Source of the DNA: Deltaproteobacteria bacterium
GTDB lineage: Bacteria; Desulfobacterota; Syntrophobacteria; Syntrophobacterales; Syntrophobacteraceae
Length of the DNA: 64,000 nucleotides
Direction of reading: 5' to 3'
Assembly (NCBI GenBank): GCA_021780695.1
Contig: JAJXYD010000034.1
Location: forward strand, 1 to 64,000
Positions 26,196-35,589 of the stretch are shown piece by piece. The notes under the pieces were generated by a model that was given only the letters and a program-made list of their open reading frames with translations, ran no database searches and was not told the origin of the DNA. Positions within the stretch are counted from its first letter, which is position 1, and each line of letters begins with the position of its first letter. The position numbers and the translations under genes are program-made.

Positions 26196-28255
26196 ATCGT
26201 ATTGAGTTTACCTGCCTGATGTTGCAGAATTTTTTTTATCCCGTTGTCAACTCCTATGGTGGGCGTCCAACCCAGGAGGCTTGAGGCCCTGTGGCTTTGA
26301 AAGTCAAGGCGCGCGAGAGCCGACTTGAAGCGATAAAGGGAGACGGGGAGCTTTTTTCCGATAATTGCGGAGGCCAGGCTGAAAAAGGCCGCGCCGGTAA
26401 AGATGGCCGAGCGGGGCAGGTGGACGATCCTGGGCCTATCGGTCAAAGCTTGTTCGAGGACCTGGTCTTGAGTTAATATCCGATTATCGTCTATGATCTG
26501 GATAATTTCACCTGAATGGAGAGCGTTATCTGCGGCCAAGAGGACGGCATCGACAACATCGTCTATATAGACCAGGGGAAGCTTTAGTTGGCCATCGCCC
26601 AGAACAAGCCAAAAAGGGCCTGTTTTCCTTGCCACCGCAGGGGTAAGGAGTGGAATTTTTCCTCCGAATATCTGGCCGGGCCGAAGAATCACAGCAGGCA
26701 GTTTGTATTGGCGGCAATATCTTGAGACACAGTCCTCGGCCTCCAGCTTGGCGCGGGTATATGCGCCACGTTCCAGGGGGCGAGGCTCAAGGGGCGTGGT
26801 TTCTGAAACAGGGTCTTTGCCACTGCTGCCCGCCCAGTCAACGACCGACATGGAACTGATGTGAACTAATTTGGACACATTGTATTTGCGACATGCTTGG
26901 GCCACATTTGAGGTCCCAATTACGGTCGCGCATTGATGTTGGACCCATCCGCCATTCATCGCGGCTCCGGCATGGATGACCTTCTGTGCCCCTTTTACGG
27001 CCCTTTGGACGGCCAGAGGGTCTCCCAGATCGCCGAGGACGACTTCGACGTTTGGATCAATCACTTTTGGCTTCTTCCTACAGAATATCCTCACCTTATG
27101 GCCTTGAGCAAGAAGCCGATCCACAATGGCGCCGCCCAGAGCGCCCGAGGCTCCAGTCACCAGGAAGGGAACGGATTCAGCGCGATTTTCCCTGGCTAGC
27201 ACATTCTGTTTATCCAGGTCCGCGGCCTTGGCCACCCGCTCGGTCCACTTTACAACCGGAACGGCGTCGGAGACAGAGACCGGCGCGGGCGCGCCCTTTT
27301 CAAGGGCCTTGTAGAACTCGCCCACAAGAGTCTGCAGGCCGTGGTAGTGGAGAATTTTTCCCGTTGCGAACCGGAAGACGTTCATGGGCACCCGGACCAG
27401 GGAGGGCAGTATGTCGGTAGCCGCATTGATGATTCTCTCGGCGGGTTTAGGCACGGGCATGGATGAGCGCAGTCCGTCCATCATCAAAAACAGGTCGGAT
27501 CGGAGCACTCCTTTGGTTCCCTGGACGATAATCTGGTTTTGCAGGGGATGGACGTTCCAGGAAAGCTGAAACTGTCCAAGCCCATTTTTGCACTTAACAA
27601 TGGTTCTCCACTCGTCGAAGAAAAGATTGGGATCTCCGCCCAGGCTTTCCCACCTTGCCTCAACGTCCTCTATTTGCCCTAGAATGGACTGAATGATATA
27701 GAGGGCGTGAATTCCCAAATCTCTAAAGGGGTAACCGCCCTCGCGGTATTGTGGCGGAAGAGGCCCCCCGGGATAAGACGGATAGGTCGAGCTTCTCAGG
27801 ATATCGACCGAAACCGGCTTGCCCAGTTTTCCGGCCTCTATATACTGGAAGATCCTCCTGACGCCCGGGTCGAAAAGTTCGGAATGCCCCACACAGACCA
27901 GCAAGCTTCTGGAGTCGGCAATTTCCATGATCTTTCGGCAGTCATCGACATCGGTTGCCAAAGGTTTTTCAATGTAGAGGTGCAAGCCAAGCGCCAAAGC
28001 CTCCAGGGCAATTTGGGCATGAGAATCCGGAGGGGTGAGCACATGCAGGCAAACGACCCCATCCTGTTTCATGGCGAGGATGCTCTCATAACTTTTTAAC
28101 CCGTTTTTCTGGGCCATCGCAAGGGAGCGTTTTTGATCGATGTCAAAAATTCCTGCAATCCGCACATGAGGCAGTCGTTTCAACGCTTTTATATGAAACT
28201 CGCTTATGTAGCCGGCGCCAACCAGGCCGGTTTTGATGGTGTTGTCTTCAATCAT
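26186..28255 (-). CDS. Two-domain fusion: Gfo/Idh/MocA oxidoreductase and NAD-dependent epimerase/dehydratase
   Basis: Residues 1 to about 345 form a Gfo/Idh/MocA enzyme: TGLVGAGYISEFH (NAD loop), LHLYIEKPLATD (the EKP motif) and REGGYPFRDLGIHALYI with the D-x-x-x-H catalytic pair. Residues about 365-689 form an extended short-chain dehydrogenase: LVTGASGALGGAI (GxxGxxG), SSMSVVDW (catalytic Ser region), YTRAKLEAE (YxxxK) and LRPGQIFGG. Each part is full length and keeps its catalytic residues, so this is a genuine fusion and not a misassembly of fragments. Two consecutive steps on one nucleotide sugar (oxidation, then epimerisation, reduction or dehydration) are a reasonable inference. The 3' end overlaps xrtA by 10 bases. 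ATG 28255 is the only start before the NAD loop. Confidence 0.85.
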   Translation of the reverse strand: MIEDNTIKTGLVGAGYISEFHIKALKRLPHVRIAGIFDIDQKRSLAMAQKNGLKSYESILAMKQDGVVCLHVLTPPDSHAQIALEALALGLHLYIEKPLATDVDDCRKIMEIADSRSLLVCVGHSELFDPGVRRIFQYIEAGKLGKPVSVDILRSSTYPSYPGGPLPPQYREGGYPFRDLGIHALYIIQSILGQIEDVEARWESLGGDPNLFFDEWRTIVKCKNGLGQFQLSWNVHPLQNQIIVQGTKGVLRSDLFLMMDGLRSSMPVPKPAERIINAATDILPSLVRVPMNVFRFATGKILHYHGLQTLVGEFYKALEKGAPAPVSVSDAVPVVKWTERVAKAADLDKQNVLARENRAESVPFLVTGASGALGGAIVDRLLAQGHKVRIFCRKKPKVIDPNVEVVLGDLGDPLAVQRAVKGAQKVIHAGAAMNGGWVQHQCATVIGTSNVAQACRKYNVSKLVHISSMSVVDWAGSSGKDPVSETTPLEPRPLERGAYTRAKLEAEDCVSRYCRQYKLPAVILRPGQIFGGKIPLLTPAVARKTGPFWLVLGDGQLKLPLVYIDDVVDAVLLAADNALHSGEIIQIIDDNRILTQDQVLEQALTDRPRIVHLPRSAIFTGAAFFSLASAIIGKKLPVSLYRFKSALARLDFQSHRASSLLGWTPTIGVDNGIKKILQHQAGKLNTIWP

Positions 28256-28288
28256 GTCGGGACGGTCCAGTAGTTCGGGTCGTAAGAT

Positions 28289-29206
28289 TTAGCGGATAGG
28301 CCCTTGAGCGGTATCCGCGGCAACCATGTCGATATAGTCCTTACAAGTGATGAACCGGCATCCGCCAAAGGAGCTTATGAAATCGACAAGCTTAGAGGCG
28401 GCGGAATCGAGATTGACATAGTGTCTGAACCGGTAGGAAAAGGGCAGGTTCTTTACCCTTGGCTGTTGGGGATCTATTTCCCACGGGTGCATGTAGAAAA
28501 GGTATGAGCCTTGTTTTTCCAAAATGGACTTGACGGCTCTTTTGAAAAGAAGAGCCGGCATGAGGCGAAAGTAGCCGCCGCCTCCCATGGGAATAATGTG
28601 GCCCGCGATTTCCAGATTGCTCACGGGAAGTTCAAAAAATGAGGGCAGTACGCGAACGGCGATACCGCAGCCGTTTGAAATCAGCTCCAGGCGGCCGTAC
28701 CTGGTGTTTGCGGCAAAGGAATTATAGCTGGAATCGTAAGTGTAGCCGCATTCGGCTATCAGAGACAATACTTTGGGACTTATCGAAAAACTGGGGGCCC
28801 GGTAGCCATGGACCGGTGAGCCGGTAATGTCTTCGAGGAGCTTTCTGCTATCGGATAGATCATTTATCAGATCTTGCAGAGAACCTTCACTGCACAAGTT
28901 GTGATAGAAGCCGTGCGAGGCGACTTCATGGCCGCGCGCAACTATTTCCCGCACAAGGTGCGGGACCCTCTCGGCCACCCATCCGAGAATAAAGAAGGTG
29001 GCTCGAAGCGGTTCATTACGCTTGCAAACGTCTCCCCCCCAGGCCTTAGGGGAGCCTTCCAAAAGATCGAGAAGCCGAAGGGTATTTTGTTCCACGCGCA
29101 ATTCGCGCTCGGACCAGGAGGAAAATGATATGTTCTTCTTCAGGTTTTCAACCTGGAACCAGTCTTCGACATCGAAAGTAAGGATAATAGAATTATCGAG
29201 CTTCAA
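28289..29206 (-). CDS. XrtA-associated polysaccharide deacetylase family protein
   Basis: The 305-residue NodB-fold protein begins IILTFDVEDWFQVEN, where D-x-E-D holds the catalytic base and metal ligands. It continues with GHEVASHGFYHNLC (the H-x-x-x-H metal motif), GYRAPSFSI (motif 3), and a C-terminal DUF3473-type tail (YFRLMPALLFKRAV, YMHPWEIDP). This combination marks the exosortase-linked deacetylase group. It would remove N- or O-acyl groups from the exopolysaccharide. No signal peptide is seen. The start is TTG 29206 with AAGGCGG close upstream. A duplicate scrap of the sugar transferase gene ends nine bases before it. Confidence 0.88.
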   Translation of the reverse strand: MKLDNSIILTFDVEDWFQVENLKKNISFSSWSERELRVEQNTLRLLDLLEGSPKAWGGDVCKRNEPLRATFFILGWVAERVPHLVREIVARGHEVASHGFYHNLCSEGSLQDLINDLSDSRKLLEDITGSPVHGYRAPSFSISPKVLSLIAECGYTYDSSYNSFAANTRYGRLELISNGCGIAVRVLPSFFELPVSNLEIAGHIIPMGGGGYFRLMPALLFKRAVKSILEKQGSYLFYMHPWEIDPQQPRVKNLPFSYRFRHYVNLDSAASKLVDFISSFGGCRFITCKDYIDMVAADTAQGPIR

Positions 29207-29214
29207 GTGCCGCC

Positions 29215-29347
29215 TTATCTGGCGCCCTTGCCCAAAATGACCACGCCGATAGTCTGCAGAAGAATCTTCATGTCCTGGAGCACCGACATATTCTTGATAT
29301 AGAAAAGATCGTATTCGAGTTTACGGAGCGCGTCTTCCAAGTTTGCG
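29215..29347 (-). pseudogene. 132-bp duplicate of the sugar-transferase 3' end
   Basis: From 29216 to 29347 the sequence equals 32283-32414 except at two positions. It encodes the last 43 or so residues (LEDALRKLEYDLFYIKNMSV onward) of the initiating sugar transferase and ends in TAA where the full gene has TAG. A stop lies just upstream in frame. It is a scar of duplication, and the two copies bracket the genes at 29370 and 31466 as direct repeats. Confidence 0.95.
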
Positions 29348-29369
29348 ACTTATTTTTAGGTGTTGGTTT

Positions 29370-31106
29370 TTACCTCAAATAGGCTCCCGCGCTGCTGCTG
29401 GAGTCCAAGGATTTTATCAACTCCAGGTTTACAGCCCGATTTTGGGCAACTTCGCTCAGATCGACTTGTTTAACAAAAACCCGCAGAGCGGCGGGATATT
29501 TTTTATCACCTCTTACAACTGAAAAAGCTGAAGCTTGCCGCCACATCGCGCTCTGCGCTTGAAGCGCCTTGCACAGGAGCTTAAAATACCTGGGGCTCAA
29601 CTTGGTGGAGACTGAATCATCAATGACGACGACATTTACCGGGATGCGATTGAGTAAATCGGAAACATTCGAGACTGAATTGCAACGTTCGACGATACGG
29701 CTTCCACACCAGTTTTCTTTTGCAAAGACTTTGGTGCCGCGCAGGACATAACTGGTGGGACGCGATTCGGCCATCGCAATCGCAGCAACAACTGCTCCTT
29801 CACCTTCTGAATCCGATGCGACCAATACAACGTTTTTGGCCTTTCCCGTAGTCTTGGTAATACATGGCACGATCTGCCCAAACCCGGAGAAAACCAAGTT
29901 TTTGGGTATATGAAACGTTGAGGCAAGGAAAAGTATCGCCACGACAAAGCAAACCAACCTCTTTTCGGAGTCGGGGGCAAGTACTCCGGCAGGCAAATAG
30001 GAGGCAAGCTGGTCAAGACCGGCGACGGCAAAAAGCAGGACGGCCGGAAATAAGGCCACCATGAATCGACTTTCAGCGCCTGTTGGCAAAGCGCACAAAA
30101 GGAGCCAGGTAGCAATCGGATAAGCAAAGAGCACCCCCCAAACTGCATCAATTTCCTTTTTTCGAAACGGTTGAATAATTTTATTCCACAAGCCCAACAA
30201 CGCAGGCAGCAGCACAAATGGTCCAAGGCCCCTCCATATAGTCGAGGCGAACTCTTTAGAGGCAAGCAGCCAATAAGGCATGCTATTAGCTCTACCTCCC
30301 CAGGTGCCTTCAGTCGCTCGAATGGTTAAGGCATAAAAGGGAACACAGGCAATAAGCACTATGGCTGCGGTTGCCCACAGAGAAGGTTTTTTCAGCAGGT
30401 CAAACCGTCTACCGATAATGATTACAATTAGGGGCACGAGTCCCAGTGCCCAGCCGCTTCCGCGCGTCAAAATCGCAACTGTGGACAGAACGCCAAAGAG
30501 CAAAGCGTCTACGGTCTTGCCACTCGAAAAAAACCTGGCAAAAGCAAGCGAGGCAAGGAGAACGAAAAGCGCACCCGCACCATCGGACATCATCCTCGAA
30601 GTGTTTATCTGGACGACAGGCGAGAGTAGAAAAAGCAGCGCCGCGAGGATTCCCCCCACTCTTGAAACCTGCCGTTTGCCGACCACATATATAACAGTTG
30701 CTATGGATGCGGTGACAAGCAGTTGGAAAGCCATTGCCGATGCGCGCGAGACGTCGGTCAACAGAAACCAGCCTCCAAGGAAAAAATAGAGAAGCATAGG
30801 CCATTGGCCGATGGCAATCTTGGGATAGTGGAGGTAGTAGTTCCGTGCATATTCCATTGGGTGGAAAAATTTGAAACTTATCAAAAAATCGTGTACAAGC
30901 ACGCCCGACATGAAGTGGGCCGGCTCGTCGGGATGCGAGCCGAAATCATTAGCATAGGCACCGCACAGAAATTGAAGCAACAGTCCGACCAAAGCAAAGA
31001 AAAAAAATGGCAAGGCTATATTTATCGCCGAGCCAAACAGTTGCTTGAGTGAGAAACGAGCTTCTTGAGCGAGCGGAGACAACACCTTTTCCTCGTTCCG
31101 GTACAC
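29370..31106 (-). CDS. GT39/ArnT-like membrane glycosyltransferase
   Basis: The 578-residue protein has about 11-13 hydrophobic segments. The first periplasmic loop has DFGSHPDEPAHF, where the acidic pair (D60-E61) matches the catalytic site of GT-C enzymes such as ArnT and PMT. It is followed by HYPKIAIGQWP and RMMSDGAGALFVLL, common in this family. A soluble C-terminal domain of about 190 residues follows. It would use a polyprenyl-phosphate sugar as donor at the periplasmic face. The DPM1-like GT2 gene just upstream could make that donor, so the two genes form a plausible module. The start is GTG 31106 with AAGGAG seven bases away. Confidence 0.8.
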   Translation of the reverse strand: MYRNEEKVLSPLAQEARFSLKQLFGSAINIALPFFFFALVGLLLQFLCGAYANDFGSHPDEPAHFMSGVLVHDFLISFKFFHPMEYARNYYLHYPKIAIGQWPMLLYFFLGGWFLLTDVSRASAMAFQLLVTASIATVIYVVGKRQVSRVGGILAALLFLLSPVVQINTSRMMSDGAGALFVLLASLAFARFFSSGKTVDALLFGVLSTVAILTRGSGWALGLVPLIVIIIGRRFDLLKKPSLWATAAIVLIACVPFYALTIRATEGTWGGRANSMPYWLLASKEFASTIWRGLGPFVLLPALLGLWNKIIQPFRKKEIDAVWGVLFAYPIATWLLLCALPTGAESRFMVALFPAVLLFAVAGLDQLASYLPAGVLAPDSEKRLVCFVVAILFLASTFHIPKNLVFSGFGQIVPCITKTTGKAKNVVLVASDSEGEGAVVAAIAMAESRPTSYVLRGTKVFAKENWCGSRIVERCNSVSNVSDLLNRIPVNVVVIDDSVSTKLSPRYFKLLCKALQAQSAMWRQASAFSVVRGDKKYPAALRVFVKQVDLSEVAQNRAVNLELIKSLDSSSSAGAYLR

Positions 31107-31465
31107 TATTGCTCCTTAGTTTCAACAAGGTGGTAGGAGGCATTGAAAGACGATTGCGCTCTAAAAGAATAGATGGTGGAACCTTCCTCATTATACGGCA
31201 ATCACTACTCCATACCAAAATTTTAGATTTTCCCGGCAAGTATGCAAATCATGGAGGTGGGGAGAATGCCGTTCACGGCGACCAACAATTTAGCACAGGT
31301 AAACAGCAATCCTCTCGTGACTCCTAGATTTCTACCCGCGCACCGGTTCTTTAATAACAGGGCAAATTGCCTATGGTCATATAATCGCAAAATCCAGATA
31401 AATAATCAATAAAACTGTCGTGGCCGTAAGCAGGATGTTTCGGAATCGAGAGGCGGCGATCTGTC
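31107..31465. other. Intergenic gap holding a promoter but no gene
   Basis: No reading frame on either strand looks coding. The only supported element is the minus-strand promoter at 31190-31218. The composition is more AT-rich than the flanking genes. Confidence 0.5.
31190..31218 (-). promoter_or_regulatory. Sigma70-type promoter upstream of the GT39 gene
   Basis: On the minus strand TTGGTA (31213-31218) and a perfect TATAAT (31190-31195) are separated by 17 bases. Transcription would begin about 75 bases before GTG 31106. This suggests the inserted GT39 gene has its own promoter. Confidence 0.5.
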
Positions 31466-32251
31466 TCAGCCATCTCCTTTTAGTTGCGAAAGCAGCAAGT
31501 TGTCAGTGGTGACGCTAAAAATAGGGTTTTTGAATAGCAGGCCGATCCTTGTAAGCCGGAATTGTAAACACGTCTTGAGTACGCCAAACCCATAGATCAG
31601 ACTGCGCCGGAAACTAATTGAGGAAGCTTCCGGAAAGTACTTCGTCGGACAGGAAATCTCACCTATCCTGAAACCAAAAAAGATGGCCTGAGAAAGCATC
31701 TGATTATCGAAGACAAAATCCTCAGAGCATTCAAGTAATGGTAATTTTTCGAGGATATCGCGGCTCCAGGCTCGATAACCGGTATGATATTCGGAGAGTT
31801 TATACCCCAGGAATAGATTCTGTATGGCGGTCAAAACCCGGTTAGATATGTATTTATAGAGGGGCATGCCGCCGGCGAGCGCTCCTCGGCCCAAGATGCG
31901 AGAACCAAGGACTGCGTCGAACTGATTGGATGTGATCATTGAGGCCATGGCAGTTACAAGTTTAGGGGTGTACTGATAATCAGGATGGAGCATTACGACG
32001 ACATCTGCTCCCCTCATCAATGCAGCCTTATAGCAGGTCTTCTGGTTTCCGCCATATCCGCGGTTTTGATCATGACGAATGGTAAATATGCCCAACTTTA
32101 ACGCAAGTTCGGCCGTATTGTCATTACTGGCATCGTCTGTCAGGATGACGTCATCTATTATGTCATGGGGCAGCTCATCATAAGTTTGTTGCAATGTTTT
32201 TTCTGCATTGAAGGCCGGCAATACGACAGCAATCTTCTTTTTGGCTAGCAT
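31466..32251 (-). CDS. DPM1-like family 2 glycosyltransferase (polyprenyl-phosphate sugar synthase type)
   Basis: The 261-residue GT-A enzyme has [29 protein letters not shown], the short [15 protein letters not shown] block and [11 protein letters not shown], where DxD-like D-Y is typical of dolichyl- and polyprenyl-phosphate mannose synthases of this subgroup. It is followed by [15 protein letters not shown]. It has no large C-terminal membrane region. A polyprenyl-phosphate sugar made by it could feed the GT39-like enzyme encoded next. AAGGAAG lies about 12 bases before ATG 32251. Both genes lie between the two copies of the 132-bp repeat. Confidence 0.85.
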   Translation of the reverse strand: MLAKKKIAVVLPAFNAEKTLQQTYDELPHDIIDDVILTDDASNDNTAELALKLGIFTIRHDQNRGYGGNQKTCYKAALMRGADVVVMLHPDYQYTPKLVTAMASMITSNQFDAVLGSRILGRGALAGGMPLYKYISNRVLTAIQNLFLGYKLSEYHTGYRAWSRDILEKLPLLECSEDFVFDNQMLSQAIFFGFRIGEISCPTKYFPEASSISFRRSLIYGFGVLKTCLQFRLTRIGLLFKNPIFSVTTDNLLLSQLKGDG

Positions 32252-32281
32252 TGCGAGTTACTTCCTTTCCAGATGGATCGA

Positions 32282-34210
32282 CTATCTGGCGCCCTTGCCC
32301 AAAATGACCACGCCGATAGTCTGCAGAAGAATCTTCATGTCCTGGAGCACCGACATATTCTTGATATAGAAAAGGTCGTATTCGAGTTTACGGAGCGCGT
32401 CTTCCACGTTTGCGCCGTAGGGGTATTTTATCTGCGCCCAGCCCGTTATTCCGGGGCGCACCGTGTGGCGCACTCCATAGTAGGGGATCTGGCGATCGAG
32501 GTCCTCTACGAACTCGGGCCGCTCGGGGCGGGGGCCGATAAGGGACATGTCGCCTACGAAGACATTCCAGAGCTGGGGCAGTTCGTCGATGCGAAGCTTG
32601 CGAATGATCCTGCCCACCCGGGTGACTCTGGGGTCGTTTGTTTCGGCCCATTGGGCCCCCCGGGCTTCGGCATTGGCGCACATCGACCGGAACTTATAGA
32701 GGGTAAAAGGCTTGCCTCCCTTGCCTATCCTCACCTGCTTAAAAAACACGGGGCCGGGGGAATCGATGCGGATGGCCAGGGCGGTAAGCAGAGCAAAGGG
32801 CAGGGCGAATGCGATCAAAAGTCCCGCGAAGATAAAGTCGAAAATGCGCTTGAGCGTCTGGACATATTGTCGCGATATGAGGTTGAAACCGTCAGCGAAA
32901 ACCAGCCACCGGTCTTCGAGGTGCTCGACGGGAATCCGTGTTGCCATCTTTTCGTAGAGGCTTGGCAGGTCATAGACTTCCAGGCCGCAAAGCCGCGCTT
33001 CGAGCATGCTTCGTGTGAGGCTGCCCGAGCCGTTTCCGGCCATCGCGAGAACGACGGCCTTAACGGCCTTCTGCGAAATAATTTCTCGCATATTGTTTGT
33101 GGAACCGAGGACCGGGGGGGTGCCGTTGCCGTTTGGCCCGATTTTTACCGGGTTGTCGTCGAGAAAACCGACCACCTCGAATTGAGAATGGGAGGAGCTA
33201 AGGAGCTTCAAGGCGGATTTGCTCCTGTCTCCTGTCCCAATTATCAAAGTGGGAAGCCTGTTTTGGGAAAAATCAAAAATCCGGCGATAGCCAAGGCGCC
33301 AACAAGTAAGCACCACCAGTGCGCCTGCGGCCTGCAACGCAAGCGTGCCCTTCACATACCCCAGCGACGGATGGATGTAGCGGGCCAAAGCCGATACCAT
33401 CAGTGCGGGGATGACGGATAAAAAGATCCTCAGGGGAATTTCGCTGGTTTTTACAATACCCTCGACATCGTATAAACCGAAGATATAGAAGAAAAGAAAA
33501 CACGTTAGACCCGCAAGAAGATAGGCGGGCAGGTGAGCGGCGGCGGCATCGGCCGGGGATTGTCCGGCAAAAAGGAAGCCCGCGAATTGGGCGAGCGCGA
33601 CCAGAGCCAAGTCGACGAGCGAAAGAAAGACCCGGCCCCTTAGAACAGATTTTAGAAGGCTGACAAAACCGTTTTTTTCAACCACGGCCGCCTTTTCACT
33701 GGAGGTGTTTAGCTTTAGCAGCGCATTGCCGTTTTTCCATTTCTTCTTTTTGGTAATGTACTCAAATTCGGTCCGGATTCCTTCGGCCAACTCCGGCCCG
33801 AATTCGGCGGCCATGGTCTTTTTGAATTTGGCCAGGATCATTTCCATGGCTTCAACCGAGTTGGAGTCGCCTATCTCACTCAGGATGGCTCCCACCACAG
33901 AGTAGGAGGTGTACCAGCCAAGGATGTCGCTCTCTCGTAGGATCGAAGAGAGCAGGGAGTTGATCCGGCAGGCCATTTGGGATGAATCCCGGTCGGAGGC
34001 AAGGCTGTGCAAATCTATTAGCATCAAAAGAGAAGGATTGCCCGACCTCTCGGTTCTTTTTCTTTCCACGCCCAAGAGATGATGAAAATATTCTTCCTTA
34101 AGGAAAGTGGAATCCTCAGCAATGCAGCAGGCACCGTCCAGAAAAGCCGAGTCGGTGCGCGTACGAGGGGTAGGCGGACTTTGAGTCGTTTCCTTGGATA
34201 TGCCGTTCAT
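32282..34210 (-). CDS. Exosortase-linked polyprenyl-phosphate sugar transferase with an extra N-terminal GGDEF-like domain
   Basis: The C-terminal 460 or so residues follow the EpsB_2-type initiating transferase: five membrane segments, a Rossmann-like domain (TLIIGTGDRSKSALKLL, VVGFLDDNP), the bacterial sugar-transferase domain with KRIFDFIFAGLLIAF, KFRSMCANAE, LRIDELPQLWNVF and GPRPERPEF, and WAQIKYPYG. It starts the repeat unit by moving a sugar-1-phosphate to the lipid carrier. The first 180 residues are unusual for the family: HLLGVERKRTERSGNP, SLLMLIDLHSLA, ILRESDILGWYTSYSVVGAI. They follow the strand-helix order of a GGDEF domain but lack the GG(D/E)EF loop, so they are probably regulatory. 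ATG 34210 is preferred over TTG 34267. Confidence 0.88.
   Translation of the reverse strand: MNGISKETTQSPPTPRTRTDSAFLDGACCIAEDSTFLKEEYFHHLLGVERKRTERSGNPSLLMLIDLHSLASDRDSSQMACRINSLLSSILRESDILGWYTSYSVVGAILSEIGDSNSVEAMEMILAKFKKTMAAEFGPELAEGIRTEFEYITKKKKWKNGNALLKLNTSSEKAAVVEKNGFVSLLKSVLRGRVFLSLVDLALVALAQFAGFLFAGQSPADAAAAHLPAYLLAGLTCFLFFYIFGLYDVEGIVKTSEIPLRIFLSVIPALMVSALARYIHPSLGYVKGTLALQAAGALVVLTCWRLGYRRIFDFSQNRLPTLIIGTGDRSKSALKLLSSSHSQFEVVGFLDDNPVKIGPNGNGTPPVLGSTNNMREIISQKAVKAVVLAMAGNGSGSLTRSMLEARLCGLEVYDLPSLYEKMATRIPVEHLEDRWLVFADGFNLISRQYVQTLKRIFDFIFAGLLIAFALPFALLTALAIRIDSPGPVFFKQVRIGKGGKPFTLYKFRSMCANAEARGAQWAETNDPRVTRVGRIIRKLRIDELPQLWNVFVGDMSLIGPRPERPEFVEDLDRQIPYYGVRHTVRPGITGWAQIKYPYGANVEDALRKLEYDLFYIKNMSVLQDMKILLQTIGVVILGKGAR
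32283..32414. repeat. Parent copy of the 132-bp direct repeat
   Basis: This segment inside the sugar-transferase gene is matched at 29216-29347 with two substitutions (30 of the last 44 codons fully identical in sense, both changes near the 5' half). Both copies have the same orientation, 3067 bases apart. Confidence 0.95.
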
Positions 34211-34411
34211 GGTTTTCTCGGGTCGCCTTTCTGAAGTCTTAGGAAGGGAATTTTTTGATTTAAGCAAGGACGGCCAAACGAATCATGGAACAAGTCAGAG
34301 AGGGCCAAAAGTTTTCGCTTTAAAGTCGGCGAAGGCAGGCGAGAGGGGAGCAAAACAGGGATTGCAAAAAGAGGCGCAGCTATCCGCAATGTTTCTGAAC
34401 GGTTGAACCTG

Positions 34412-35443
34412 TCAGCCGAAATGTCTGTACGCCAGCCCGAGGGCTTTTAGCGCCGTAAGCGGCAGATGGGTAAAAAAGTGGGAAAAACGCAGGCGGCTCT
34501 TTGCCGGAGCTTCCAGGAAAGCATTTTTAGCCACATCGAAGCGGCGGTAATCGATAAAATACTCTTCGGCGCCAAAACCTTTCTTAAATCGTCTCAAGCC
34601 CTGGTTTTCAAGGTCCGTTCGACCGAAACAAAACCAATCGCAGTTTTGCGCACTGTAGAGGCTGATGGCTTCCCACATTACGGCGGAGCTGGCTCCCAGC
34701 CGGTTGTAATTGATGTCGAGAGCCCCGAATTTGTAGATCGCTTTTTTGCCCAGATGGAAAAAGACAGCGCCCGCTACGACCTTTTCGCCAAAGCGTGCCA
34801 GGATCACCCGGCCCTTTGCCTCAGAGAGTATGTGTTCGTAGAGCTTGCGGAAAAAAGAGAAGGGCTGGGGCGGTACGGCCTGCCTCTTTCTGGTAAGACA
34901 GTGCAACCGGTAGTATTCGCGCATTGACGCAAAAGAAGTAGAGGTCTCGATTTGAAGGCCTGAGGCTTTGGCGCGTTTGAGATTTCGAACCGTATTTGCG
35001 TGAAGTTTTAAAAAAAGAGCCTCTTTGTGTGAAAGCTTCAATTTGTGGCCCGCATACCTTGACCACACCGGCAGGTGAGAAGGAAAAAGGTTTTGTGCTC
35101 GAAATTCAAGGTATTTCCAGCCGGCCTTTTTTGCCGCATCGACTACGATGTCTGGAATTGCGCACGGGCAAGAGGCGCCGAAAACGAGCGGCTCGCAATA
35201 GTCGCTAAACGGCAGCGATACGGCCCGCCTTCCGGTAAAGATACTGTTTACCTCCATGAGCGGGATCACCTCTGAGGGGGAGGCGAAAAACAGAGGCTTG
35301 TAGCCGTAGGATTGGTATAGAACTTTCGCCCACGCCGAGGAGTGAAAGAAAGAATAATCGTTGGCTGTGAGGATAAGATCGTCCCAGCCCGGATAGTCTG
35401 TCGGGTCGATTATTTTATTCACCACCAGGCGCGTCAAGACCAC
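34412..35443 (-). CDS. FemAB-like GNAT-fold protein
   Basis: The 343-residue protein has an N-terminal FFHSSAWAKVLYQSYGYKP block and a C-terminal GNAT half with VILARFGEKVVAGAVFFHLG, NYNRLGASSAVMWEAI and FGRTDLENQGLRRFKKGFG. This is the general FemAB/lipid-II aminoacyltransferase-like architecture, but it lacks the VSMPFLNYGG block seen in the exosortase-linked FemAB at 21936, so it belongs to another subgroup. It may transfer an amino acid or acyl group to a sugar. GTG 35443 is taken as start; other GTG codons lie within the first nine codons and no strong ribosome-binding site decides. It is the second gene of the minus-strand locus seen from the right. Confidence 0.75.
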   Translation of the reverse strand: MVLTRLVVNKIIDPTDYPGWDDLILTANDYSFFHSSAWAKVLYQSYGYKPLFFASPSEVIPLMEVNSIFTGRRAVSLPFSDYCEPLVFGASCPCAIPDIVVDAAKKAGWKYLEFRAQNLFPSHLPVWSRYAGHKLKLSHKEALFLKLHANTVRNLKRAKASGLQIETSTSFASMREYYRLHCLTRKRQAVPPQPFSFFRKLYEHILSEAKGRVILARFGEKVVAGAVFFHLGKKAIYKFGALDINYNRLGASSAVMWEAISLYSAQNCDWFCFGRTDLENQGLRRFKKGFGAEEYFIDYRRFDVAKNAFLEAPAKSRLRFSHFFTHLPLTALKALGLAYRHFG

Positions 35444-35589
35444 GAGGAAGCTGCCGGGGTTGATCCCGGTTTAAGAGTTTATCTAGTGTGACGTCCCTTA
35501 AGTTCCAAGATATTCTGCCCATTTGGCTGAGCTGCCTTGAGGGTGGAAAGTGCCATCGTTTTATATCAGCCAATTTATGGGATGTCATA

